DNA from: CAYMRB01 sp964392615
Lineage (GTDB): Bacteria > Planctomycetota > UBA8108
NCBI GenBank assembly: GCA_964392615.1
Contig: CAYMRB010000033.1
Location: 1 to 37,955 of the forward strand
Direction: 5' to 3'
Length of the DNA stretch: 37,955 nucleotides
Shown: piece by piece, positions 15,157-23,568 of the stretch
How positions within the stretch are numbered: the stretch's first letter is position 1
Layout of the letters: the number at the start of each line of letters is the position of its first letter
The notes under the pieces: model-generated
Seen by the model: the letters and a program-made list of their open reading frames with translations, nothing else
What the model was told of the DNA's origin: nothing
Database searches by the model: none
Translations under genes and position numbers: made by a program

Positions 15157-17991
15157 TCAATCGACCGGCGCGCGCTCCTCGATCTCGACGACCGTTCGCA
15201 CGCCGTCCTCGGTGAAGCGCAGCGACGCACGCACGCTGTCGAGCACGTGCAGCGGACTCGAGTGCGACCTCGCTCCATCCTCGCCGGGTGCGCCATGCGA
15301 ACACGTCAGCCGACCGCTGACGTCGCGATGCGTCGTCCCGCCGAGCGGGCAACGAGGCACGGCACCCTGGAACATGCGCTGTGCGGCAGGGCTGCCGAGA
15401 CCGAGGCTCTCGAGGTGATCGAGATCCTCCAGACCTCGCACGCAGAGATCGTTGCCGGCTTCCTCGTAGAGCTTGGACAAGATACCGCGCCAGCGCGGTG
15501 CGCCCGCGAGCCACATGCCGACGGCGACGTGGCTGTCGTCGACGAACGACTTCTCGACGACGGCGGCGGCGTCTTCCTCGTCGGCGGTCTCGCCGCTCTC
15601 TGTGCCTTCCTTCGCGTCGGCCTCCTTCTTTGCCGCCGCCTCTTCCTCTGCCGCCTTCTTCGCGTCGCGCATCACGGCATGACGATCGACGACCGCCTCG
15701 AGCGTCGGGCGGTGGAACGACAGATAGAGCCCGTCGCCGATCAAGCCGTAGAACAGCGCCTCGGGGCCGCTTCGCGACGGCTCCTTCGGCCCGACGCGCA
15801 CGAGCTCGACACCCTTGCGCTCGAGAAGCGACTCCCAGGTGAGCGATGTGCCCGACTGGTTCATGATCCACGCCTTGAGGCCGGCGATGAACGGCGCGAC
15901 GAGCAGGCGATTGCGGACGTCGATGCGGATGCCACCCGGCTGACCTTCGAAGACCTGCTCCGCGAGGCTCTCGAGAAGATCGCGCTCGTCGCGCAGCTTC
16001 ACCGTCTCGCTCGCGTCGCCGACGAACAGGCTGATACGGTCGCCGACCCAGCTCAGCGCAGCGGATTTCACGCCCGGGAACACGAGCGAGCTGACGGCGC
16101 CCTCGACCCAGCCAAACCACTGGCTCTCGCGGTTGATGTGGGCCGTCATGAGCACTGCCGTTTCGGACGTCCGCTCCGTCAGCGGACCGCTCTGCGTGCC
16201 CTCGCCGCCGAAGAACTCCGCCATCTCGCGGTACTCCGACATGTCGAGCAGCGGCAGGATGACGGTCTCGATCCGCTTCGTCGTGCCGAGCGAGATCTGC
16301 ATGCCAATCGGGTCGAAGAAGCGCGACCAATAGCGCTGGTACGAGTTGCGAAACTCGTCGTACGCGACCTTCTCCTGCTTCGTGACGAGCTCGAGCTCGA
16401 GCTCGACGTTCGGCGTCAGGAACTCGAGCGTCCCGTGTACGCTGCACGCGCCGGAGCGGCCGTCGTCGAGCAGGTGGTACTCGCCGCCATGCGGACAGTA
16501 GAGCAGCTCTTTCGGCAAGTCCCCGTCCTCGCGCAAGTGCGCCAGCGTCGTCGTTCCCTTCTTGCCCTGCGCATGACGCCACGCAGTCGCGTACGCGATC
16601 GATCGCAAACTCGCGGAGCACTCGAGCCGCCGGCTCTCGCTCAGCTTCAACTGCGGACCGACGAGTCGACGAATCGCATCGTCAGACAGATAGAGGAACG
16701 CGTCCTCGCCCCGCCCACGCGGCAATTGCGTGCGCAGGAAGAGTCGGTCGAGACCCTCATCCTGCGACGGGATTTGGCCGTCCGCCGCATCGAGCACACG
16801 CTGCAGCCCGGCGAGCGAGTTCGACACGATGACGAACTTGCCGATCACCGCGTGGTACGAGCTGATCTCGCGCAGCGGCGTCACGAGACCCGTGATGGCA
16901 TGCTCGCGATGCTTCTCGTTGACGAGACGCGCATCGGGCCGCAGCGCCTGCGCCTTGCGGCGGTTGTTCTCGAGGTTCGCAAGGAACATGCGACGCGAGT
17001 TGACCTGGAAGAGGATCGTCAGGTCGGCGCCCTCGCGCAGGAACGGATCGCCCCCCGTGACCGCGATGCGCCGGATGAGGAGCGGACCGAACGTCCGCGC
17101 GAGCTCGCTCGACGGCAGGCAGATCTGACGTTCGACGCGCTCCTTGACGCCGGCGTCTTCGGACGACTGCCCCTGCCACGCGACGAGGGGGCTGCCGTAC
17201 TCGTCCATCCAGTCGGCCAGCTCGACGAGCTTCGCGAACGACGCGACCTCGAAGCAGTACTGATCGAGCGGCACGAGCTTCTCGATCGCGTGCGGCTTCG
17301 GGCGGCGGCCGGCGAGCATCTCCTCCCACGGATGCGACTTGACCGTGACGCCCGCGATCGACGCGACCGAGACGGTGGATGTCTGCGTACGGTCGCGACC
17401 CGTGCCGCGCATGCGCTGGAGCTGCAGCGACTCCTCGATCGCGACGGCGCCGGTCGTCAGGTCGAACGTCGACACGTTCCCGCGCCGCATCCGCTGGTTG
17501 CGCAGGAAGTCCTGACGCTGGCGTCCGGTCGCGGGCTGGAGCCGCGCGCTGGCGAAACGGGCGAACGGCGCGTGGCGACCGTCGTTCAGGAGGTGCCGGA
17601 AGTGCGCCGTCGCGGCTTTCCTCCACTCGGCCTCGAGCGACGGGTCCGGCGCGGCCTGGCTCCAATCGACGTCGAACGCGTTCGCGTCCCCGTCGGCTCG
17701 CACGAGGATCTTCGCGGGCGGCTGGCCCGTCGTGCGGCAGAGAACCGGATGCCAGCCGTCACCGCTTCGCGCACCGACGACGAAGTAGACGTCGCCGCGA
17801 TCGAGGCCGCGAACAGTCGGCACGGTCCGAGTGCCGTCGGCACGACAGCGCAGCTGGAGGATCTCGGCGCCGCCGTCGGCCGAGCGGTGACGCGCGACCG
17901 GTGCGAGCTCCAGCGTGGCGGCGAGCGTTGCGGTCGTGAGGATCGTCGAGGCGAGGGCGAGAGCGAGACCGGCGATGCCGAGACGTCTCAT
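15157..17991 (-). CDS. Large secreted protein of unknown function with CPxGG...CSxHG motifs
   Basis: 944 residues from ATG 17991, preceded by GGAG at 7 bases. The signal peptide is RRLGIAGLALALASTILTTATLAA. I do not recognise a family with certainty; it resembles large planctomycete exported proteins of the DUF3352 sort. Two short motifs stand out: CPHGGEYHL followed by CSVHG (from Cys499), and CPLGGTTHRDVSGRLTCSHG (from Cys881). This CPxGG-CSxHG pattern occurs at the ends of type IV pilin-like proteins and looks like a metal-binding knuckle. A charged alanine- and glutamate-rich linker (about residues 785-830) precedes the last domain. The gene lies 209 bases downstream of the pilin-tail lipoprotein gene, in the same direction. 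Function is unknown. Confidence 0.75.
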   Translation of the reverse strand: MRRLGIAGLALALASTILTTATLAATLELAPVARHRSADGGAEILQLRCRADGTRTVPTVRGLDRGDVYFVVGARSGDGWHPVLCRTTGQPPAKILVRADGDANAFDVDWSQAAPDPSLEAEWRKAATAHFRHLLNDGRHAPFARFASARLQPATGRQRQDFLRNQRMRRGNVSTFDLTTGAVAIEESLQLQRMRGTGRDRTQTSTVSVASIAGVTVKSHPWEEMLAGRRPKPHAIEKLVPLDQYCFEVASFAKLVELADWMDEYGSPLVAWQGQSSEDAGVKERVERQICLPSSELARTFGPLLIRRIAVTGGDPFLREGADLTILFQVNSRRMFLANLENNRRKAQALRPDARLVNEKHREHAITGLVTPLREISSYHAVIGKFVIVSNSLAGLQRVLDAADGQIPSQDEGLDRLFLRTQLPRGRGEDAFLYLSDDAIRRLVGPQLKLSESRRLECSASLRSIAYATAWRHAQGKKGTTTLAHLREDGDLPKELLYCPHGGEYHLLDDGRSGACSVHGTLEFLTPNVELELELVTKQEKVAYDEFRNSYQRYWSRFFDPIGMQISLGTTKRIETVILPLLDMSEYREMAEFFGGEGTQSGPLTERTSETAVLMTAHINRESQWFGWVEGAVSSLVFPGVKSAALSWVGDRISLFVGDASETVKLRDERDLLESLAEQVFEGQPGGIRIDVRNRLLVAPFIAGLKAWIMNQSGTSLTWESLLERKGVELVRVGPKEPSRSGPEALFYGLIGDGLYLSFHRPTLEAVVDRHAVMRDAKKAAEEEAAAKKEADAKEGTESGETADEEDAAAVVEKSFVDDSHVAVGMWLAGAPRWRGILSKLYEEAGNDLCVRGLEDLDHLESLGLGSPAAQRMFQGAVPRCPLGGTTHRDVSGRLTCSHGAPGEDGARSHSSPLHVLDSVRASLRFTEDGVRTVVEIEERAPVD

Positions 17992-18200
17992 GTCGTATCT
18001 CCGAAGGGGCAGGTGGGGGGACGCAACACCGGATCGATCGAGGACAGCATTGCAAAAACCGCTCCGCGACGAAGCGCGAGGACAGGCCGCGAGTTTGCGG
18101 GGCTCGGCGGGAGCTGGCCCGAGCGTGCCGCCGCGGCGACACGCAGCGCGTGCTCGCTCGCGGACATCCGCTGTCGGACGGCAACCGCCCGCGGGCGCCG

Positions 18201-19736
18201 TCAGACCGGAGGCGGCAGGCGCCAGACGAGATCGTCGGGGCCGGCGTCGGCCTCCGCCTCGTCGGCCGCCTCTTCTTCGTCGTCCCCCGGCGCTTCTTCC
18301 GGGGCTTCGTGGCCGCGGTGGTGGCGGCTGTTCTCGCCGACGCTCCAGAGCTGCCGACGCTCCCGCGCGTAGCGCAGCGGTTCCGACCCGAACGGATCGT
18401 CGGGTACGGAGTCGAGGAGGCCGCTCGCGACAAGCTCCTCGAGCGTCGCGGGAAGCTTGCCGGTGCGGCGTTCGTGGCGGCGCAGCGCGAGGACGACGCG
18501 GGTGGCGGCGCGCTCGGCGGCGAGGGACAGCGCGCGAAACAGCAGCCCCGTACCGACATCGGCGAACAAAGATGACTTGGGATCGAAGAGCCCGACGACG
18601 AGCATCTTGCCGGCGGGGTTGTCGATCCGCCGCAACGCTCGCCTCCCGTCCCGCAGTGTGGACGCGCGGATCACCATCGGCGTCCAGATCACATTGTTCG
18701 GTCGCAACCCCCGCGGCCACGCGTCGAGCTCGGCGAGAATCTTCGCAGCGACATTGTCCCGACGCGCCGTCCAGGGCCGATCGGCCTGTGCGACGAGTGC
18801 GGAGAACAGCTCGTGCGCGAGCACCTTCGTCGCGTCGCGATCGAACGCGCGCGGGTGATCGGCCAACATCTCGACCATCTGCTTGCGGGCAGCCACCGTC
18901 TTGTCGTCGGGGTCGTCGTCCTCGCCAATCGCCGTGATCTCGCGTACGAGGGCATCCAGATCCGTGGCATCCGGCAGCTTCTCGATCATGTTGAGGTGGT
19001 GCTGCAGCTCGCCACCCCATGCGCGCTTCAACTCCGCACGTGCAGACGACGCATCGATGCCGTCATCCGACAGGATCTCGTCGGGCACTGCTCGGTGCCG
19101 CGCGAGCCAGCGCAGCGCGTCGAGTCCCAGCTGCTCGGCGGACACGGAAAAGAGGTGGTCACCGAGCGTCGGCTCCTCCGAAAGGAAGGTGCGACGCAGT
19201 TGCAGCAGCGTCGCCACACTCTCCCCCGACCTCGCGTACTGGCCGTCAGCGCAGTCCAGCTTCGCTCGCAAGAGCAGGAGCTTCCCGCCACCTCTCAGTT
19301 GACTCGCCACATCAGCGGCGGCATCGACCCGACACTGCAGGTCGAAGCGCCTCGGCAGCTGGAACCGACCGCGGACGACGCCGGCAGCCAGCTTGTCGAG
19401 GTGCGGCTCCAGCGAGAGGAGCACCTCGCGCAGCTCCGGTCGGAGCTTCGCGGCAGGCGCTTCGGCGTCCTCGTCGAGCCACGGCTCCTCGAACAAGTAC
19501 TCTTCGACAGCCGCGGCGACGTCGTCTCGCTCCCACAACCAGAACGCCTTCTCCGGGATCTCGCTCCACGGAATCCACGCGTTCTCCTCGGCGGGAATCG
19601 GCGGCGCCAGCGGCTTCGGCTTCGGCACCCTCACCTGCACGGAAGAAGGCGCGGGTGTCTCCTCGCGACACGACACTGCGACGATCGTCGCCGCCAGAAC
19701 GAAAGCGCCGAATCTCAGTGCATCTCGACTTCGCAC
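18201..19736 (-). CDS. Lipoprotein with GspG/pseudopilin-like C-terminal motif
   Basis: 511 residues from a GTG at 19736. No ATG lies at a suitable place, and this start gives a lipoprotein signal (RFGAFVLAATIVAVSC, Cys23). It overlaps the end of the NagB-like gene by 22 bases, so translation is probably coupled. The central part is helical and unrecognised. The C terminus holds a pattern familiar from type II secretion major pseudopilins and related planctomycete exported proteins: RRTGKLPATLEELVASGLL, VPDDPFGSEPLRYA, then LWSVGEN. It ends in an acidic tail (DDEEEAADEAEADA). No prepilin cleavage site is seen, so it is not itself a pilin. The following gene (15157-17991) also has pilin-tail-like motifs. 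Confidence 0.72.
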   Translation of the reverse strand: MRSRDALRFGAFVLAATIVAVSCREETPAPSSVQVRVPKPKPLAPPIPAEENAWIPWSEIPEKAFWLWERDDVAAAVEEYLFEEPWLDEDAEAPAAKLRPELREVLLSLEPHLDKLAAGVVRGRFQLPRRFDLQCRVDAAADVASQLRGGGKLLLLRAKLDCADGQYARSGESVATLLQLRRTFLSEEPTLGDHLFSVSAEQLGLDALRWLARHRAVPDEILSDDGIDASSARAELKRAWGGELQHHLNMIEKLPDATDLDALVREITAIGEDDDPDDKTVAARKQMVEMLADHPRAFDRDATKVLAHELFSALVAQADRPWTARRDNVAAKILAELDAWPRGLRPNNVIWTPMVIRASTLRDGRRALRRIDNPAGKMLVVGLFDPKSSLFADVGTGLLFRALSLAAERAATRVVLALRRHERRTGKLPATLEELVASGLLDSVPDDPFGSEPLRYARERRQLWSVGENSRHHRGHEAPEEAPGDDEEEAADEAEADAGPDDLVWRLPPPV

Positions 19737-20641
19737 GTCCCCAGCCCCGGCCGCAGGAAGTTGAACTGCACGCTCGGGTGATCCGCCAGGAGCGACATCG
19801 GCACTGCGCTGTCGGCCATGCGCTGCGAGATCATCAGCGTCGTCAGCCGGATGCCGAGCGGGTTGTCGTGGTGTCCCGGATGCCAGATCGAGACCTTCTC
19901 CGCCTTCCACGTCTCGACCGGTCCGACCGTCACGGCCTGACACGGCACGTTCTGCACGGCACCGCCGCCGGACGTGCGCGCGTTCTGCATCAGCGTCATC
20001 GGATGGAGGTCGACGACGCGCGTTCCGAGCTTGCGGTACACCTCCGGTGGCGGCGGGGCGTCGGCGTACTCGCCCTCGCGCTTCGGCGGATCGTTGAACG
20101 CCCAATGCTTGACCTCGCCTTGCCCGCCTTGCATGACGACGCAGCGCGCGTGGTTCCAGCTCTCGACGTACGCGGTCGGATCGGCCGCGGGGAAGTGCAG
20201 GTTCTCCGTCGGCATCGCGAGTTCGGGACGGATGCGACCGAAGCACAGATCCATGTCGGCGCGCGCGAAGCCGAGCGGGAAGTCGAGCGCCACCTCCTTG
20301 CCGTCGACGACCCACTCGTCCATGCCCCAGAAATGACAGTGCCGGAGCGAGATCCCCAGCTCGTTGACGAGCCGCGCGACGAGCGGCAGCTGCTCGGTCG
20401 GACCGATCGGCCCGCAGATGCCGGCGGGCTCGCTCTCGGTCGCCTGTCGCCAGGCCGTCACGTACTCGAGCGCTTCGGCGAGGTAGAAGTCCTCGATCGT
20501 GTCGTAGAAGCGGACCGCGAACCCGTCGCGTTCGAGCCCGGCGATGTCACCCGCGCTCAGACGGGCCGCGTCGTCGAGGATCTCGCGATCGAGAGTCGTG
20601 TAATCCCACCAGCCGGGGGCTACGGCACTGATCGTGCGCAT
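19715..20641 (-). CDS. Glucosamine-6-phosphate deaminase/isomerase-like protein (NagB family)
   Basis: 308 residues from ATG 20641, with GAGGGAAGG just upstream. The NagB fold is indicated by GPIGPTEQLPLVARLVNELG, then FWGMDEWVVDG (Asp108-Glu109, matching the MDEY of NagB), then GEVKHWAFNDPP (His179, aligning with DGHIAFNEP), and the late VPCQAVTVGPVETWKAEKV. The glycine loop GxGxDGH is altered (GGQGEVKH), so the substrate may differ from glucosamine 6-phosphate. The family converts amino-sugar phosphates to fructose 6-phosphate and ammonia; non-deaminating relatives also exist. It fits the amino-sugar and acetyl-sugar theme of the esterase region but is far from it. It overlaps the following lipoprotein gene by 22 bases. 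Confidence 0.83.
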   Translation of the reverse strand: MRTISAVAPGWWDYTTLDREILDDAARLSAGDIAGLERDGFAVRFYDTIEDFYLAEALEYVTAWRQATESEPAGICGPIGPTEQLPLVARLVNELGISLRHCHFWGMDEWVVDGKEVALDFPLGFARADMDLCFGRIRPELAMPTENLHFPAADPTAYVESWNHARCVVMQGGQGEVKHWAFNDPPKREGEYADAPPPPEVYRKLGTRVVDLHPMTLMQNARTSGGGAVQNVPCQAVTVGPVETWKAEKVSIWHPGHHDNPLGIRLTTLMISQRMADSAVPMSLLADHPSVQFNFLRPGLGTCEVEMH

Positions 20642-20762
20642 CGTCCTTCCCTCTCGTCCTGCGGTTCGTCGCTACCGAGCGCCAGACTATCCCGGGCGCA
20701 ACAGAATGCCAATGGGGGAGGGGGCTCGCGTCGAATCCGCGTCAAGCCAGGCCACTGGAACA

Positions 20763-23447
20763 TCAATCTCTGCCGTCGCCCGATAGCTCGCGAAGCGCTT
20801 CGGCGACGATGTCGCGTACGAACGGATCGTCGTGAACGGCAAGGCCTACAAGGCGCGCCGCCTCTTCGCTAGTGACGCCGATCGCCCGAAGCGTCCGCAG
20901 GGCCTCCTCGCGCACGCGGAAGTGCTCGTCTGCCAGGCGTTCGACGATCGCCGGTCGCACCGATCGCGCGTCGACGCCGCGCGCGCGAAGCGACACGAGC
21001 ATGCCGATCCGCACCTGCTCGTCGGCGTCGGCGAGAAGCGGCGCGAGGTCGGCGATCGCGCGCGGCCCGAGAGCCTCGAGGGCCCAGCCCATGTCACGAC
21101 GAACGGGTTCGCCGAGCACGGGATCTACGGCGCGTTCGCGCAGGAACGCCTCGAGCTCGGTGACAACCCTGCGGTACCACTCCTCGCCCTCGATGCGCCA
21201 TAGCGCGAGCGCACACTGCGCGCGCAGCTCGGCTTCGGGATCGAGCAGCGTCGCCTGCAGGCGAGTCACCGCGACGGCGGCAGCGGGCCCGAGATCCCCG
21301 AGGGCGCTCGCGGCAGCATGCCGCAGCGACGGCAGGTATCCACGGCCTGGGCGCAGGATTGGCGCCTGGAGCGCAGCGACGAGAACCGTGATCAGCCGCT
21401 CGATCGAAATGCGCTCGTGCCTCCAGAGCCAACGGGCCGCATCGAGGCACGCGGCGAGGTCGCGCCGCGCGAGCGAGTCCGTGAGCACCGCCGCGATCGG
21501 TTCCTCGGGCCGCTCGAAGACGCACAGACGCCCGACGATGACGCCGCAGTCGAGACGGCGGCTCTTGCACTCGTCGTAACGTCGCGCGAGGTCTCGCACC
21601 GCGGCATCGCGCACCGCCGGGAAGCGCTGCAGCAGCTCGTGATTCAGGGCGACGGCCATGACATCTGCCGGCGCTTCCGACTGCTGTAGATCGGCGACGG
21701 CTGCGACGATTGCGGCGTCCGCGGCCAGCTCCGGCCGTCGCTCGAGCATCTCTGCCGCGAGGTCTACGCGCCGCGGATCAGCGAGCTCGTCGAGGACCTG
21801 CTCGGCGGACGGTACGAACTCCGGGTAGCGGTCCAGCCACCCCGGCCGCAAAGCGCGCGGCTCGTCTCGCCAGGAGGGCGGAACAGCACAGGGCAGCAGC
21901 GCGTCAATCGGTGTCGCAGGCGCCGTGTCGATCTCGAAGAGTGCTGCCGCGGCGCTGCGCCAGACCTCCGGGTCGTCGAGGAGCTCCCGCAGCCTCTCCG
22001 TGGCCGCCTCGGCCGCAGCGGGCCCCATGCAACGCAGCGCGAACAGCGTTGCGTGGCGCAGCTCGACGTCCTCGCTCTGCGACAGCGCTGCGACGAGATC
22101 GGGTATCGCTGCGCGCGCCGCTGGGCCGATCGCGCCGAGACACATCGCAGCAGCCACACGCAGCTGCGTGTCCTCGGCGTGCAGGGCGTCTCTCAGCGGC
22201 GGCACCGCGACCGGACCGATCGCGGCGACGACGGCGTCGGCGTCGGTAACTTCGAACCTCGACCGCTCCGCGCCGGATGGTCCGAGCCGCTGCAAGCAGA
22301 ACGGCAACGCGTCGGCCGCGGCCGGCCCGATCGCACCGAAGACCGCGGCGAGCTCGCGATCCGTCCGCTCCGATTCCGTCCGGAGCCCCTCCGAGTCGAC
22401 GAGGTCCAGGAGCGTCGGCACCGCGCGGCGTGCGCGGCTGCCGACCCGCGCCAGAGCCTCGAGCGCGTTGCTGCGAACCTTCGAATCTTCTGACGAGGCG
22501 AGTCGGGTCAGGTCGTCCGCGGCGGCGCCATGCGTCGCGAAAACCGCGGCGGAGTCGCAGCATACAACGCTCTCCACCTTCGCGAGCAGAGCTGGCAGGT
22601 GCGGTCGCAGGTCTGCCCACGACGGTCGCATGTGACGGAGAACCTCGACCACCCCGTCGCCGTCCGGTTCCTCGACGACCCGGTCGAGCGCGGGACGTGA
22701 CCCGGGTCCGAGGATCGCGATCGCGCGCAGGACCCTCCGGCGCTTGAACGAGTCGGTCGTCCCATCGAGCAGCGCGACGAGACGCGGCAGGGCTCGCTCC
22801 GGTTCGAAGAGCGTGATTCTCGCAAACGCGATCGCGGCGTGCTCGGCCCGGACGTCGTCACCTTCCATCAAGGCCTCGATCGTGGGCAGCGCGCGCCGTG
22901 CGGCAGGGCCGATGTGGCCGAGCGCGTCGATTCCTTCCTCCTGCTCGCGCCACGGATCGTTGGCCAGTCCCTCGAGCGCCGCGACGGCGGCCTCCGGCGG
23001 GGCTGGTAGCTGAGCGAGGTGCCACACGGATTCCCGCACGCGATCCTCAAGCAACCCCCGCAGGCTGTCGGCGATCGGCCCGAACTCGTCGGGATCGATC
23101 TGCAGCAGGGCCTCGGTCGCGAACCGGCGCAGCTCGAGCTCGGGCGAGGCCAGCACGTCGACGAGGGCCGTCGACGCGGGCGGGCCGATTTCGATCAACG
23201 CCGCAGCGGCGATGGCCGGTGGAACTCGTGCCTCGACCACCGACCGAATCAGGGGGCCCGCCGCGCGCTCCGTGCCGACTTCCGCGAGCGTGCGCACGGC
23301 GTGCTCGCGCTCCATGGGGTTGCCGGCCTCCAACGTGTCGAGGGCGAGGCGCTCGCGGATTCGATCGATCGACGCATACAGCAGCACGCCGACCACCAGG
23401 GCAGCAACGAGGCACGTCCCACGCAGGATCGTTGTGCGGCGAGTCAT
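20763..23447 (-). CDS. Large membrane-anchored HEAT-repeat protein
   Basis: 894 residues from ATG 23447. A single N-terminal transmembrane segment (ILRGTCLVAALVVGVLLYASI) is followed by HEAT/PBS-type repeats over almost the whole length: NPMEREHAVRTLAEVGTERA, DTQLRVAAAMCLGAIGPAARA, DEQVRIGMLVSLRARGVDA, EHFRVREEALRTLRAIGV. The repeats probably lie outside the cytoplasm and form a long solenoid. No catalytic motif was seen. The start lacks a good Shine-Dalgarno. The gene diverges from the TolC-like gene across a 121-base region with two hairpins. Large HEAT proteins of this kind are common in planctomycetes and mostly uncharacterised. Confidence 0.83.
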   Translation of the reverse strand: MTRRTTILRGTCLVAALVVGVLLYASIDRIRERLALDTLEAGNPMEREHAVRTLAEVGTERAAGPLIRSVVEARVPPAIAAAALIEIGPPASTALVDVLASPELELRRFATEALLQIDPDEFGPIADSLRGLLEDRVRESVWHLAQLPAPPEAAVAALEGLANDPWREQEEGIDALGHIGPAARRALPTIEALMEGDDVRAEHAAIAFARITLFEPERALPRLVALLDGTTDSFKRRRVLRAIAILGPGSRPALDRVVEEPDGDGVVEVLRHMRPSWADLRPHLPALLAKVESVVCCDSAAVFATHGAAADDLTRLASSEDSKVRSNALEALARVGSRARRAVPTLLDLVDSEGLRTESERTDRELAAVFGAIGPAAADALPFCLQRLGPSGAERSRFEVTDADAVVAAIGPVAVPPLRDALHAEDTQLRVAAAMCLGAIGPAARAAIPDLVAALSQSEDVELRHATLFALRCMGPAAAEAATERLRELLDDPEVWRSAAAALFEIDTAPATPIDALLPCAVPPSWRDEPRALRPGWLDRYPEFVPSAEQVLDELADPRRVDLAAEMLERRPELAADAAIVAAVADLQQSEAPADVMAVALNHELLQRFPAVRDAAVRDLARRYDECKSRRLDCGVIVGRLCVFERPEEPIAAVLTDSLARRDLAACLDAARWLWRHERISIERLITVLVAALQAPILRPGRGYLPSLRHAAASALGDLGPAAAVAVTRLQATLLDPEAELRAQCALALWRIEGEEWYRRVVTELEAFLRERAVDPVLGEPVRRDMGWALEALGPRAIADLAPLLADADEQVRIGMLVSLRARGVDARSVRPAIVERLADEHFRVREEALRTLRAIGVTSEEAARLVGLAVHDDPFVRDIVAEALRELSGDGRD

Positions 23448-23482
23448 GGCGCAATGCCCGGAACGCTCGAGTACACTACGCG

Positions 23483-23501
23483 GCTCTCCGCGGCGGAGAG
23501 C
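23483..23501. repeat. Perfect 8-bp inverted repeat (hairpin) in divergent promoter region
   Basis: GCTCTCCG (23483-23490), loop CGG, CGGAGAGC (23494-23501). It lies between the HEAT gene start and the TolC-like gene start, directly abutting a second inverted repeat. It has no T-tract, so it is unlikely to be an intrinsic terminator on either strand. It may be an operator or leader hairpin. Confidence 0.6.
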
Positions 23502-23521
23502 TGCGCATGAACGAATGCGCA
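23502..23521. repeat. Perfect 7-bp inverted repeat, possible operator
   Basis: TGCGCAT (23502-23508), spacer GAACGA, ATGCGCA (23515-23521). The spacing of half-sites (13 bases centre to centre) is compatible with binding of a dimeric regulator. It begins at the base after the neighbouring hairpin ends, 48 bases before the TolC-like start codon and 55 bases before the HEAT start codon. The regulator is unknown. Confidence 0.5.
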
Positions 23522-23568
23522 ATATCTCATGTGGCGCCCGCCAAGTTGGCAACAAAATCACTTAACCG

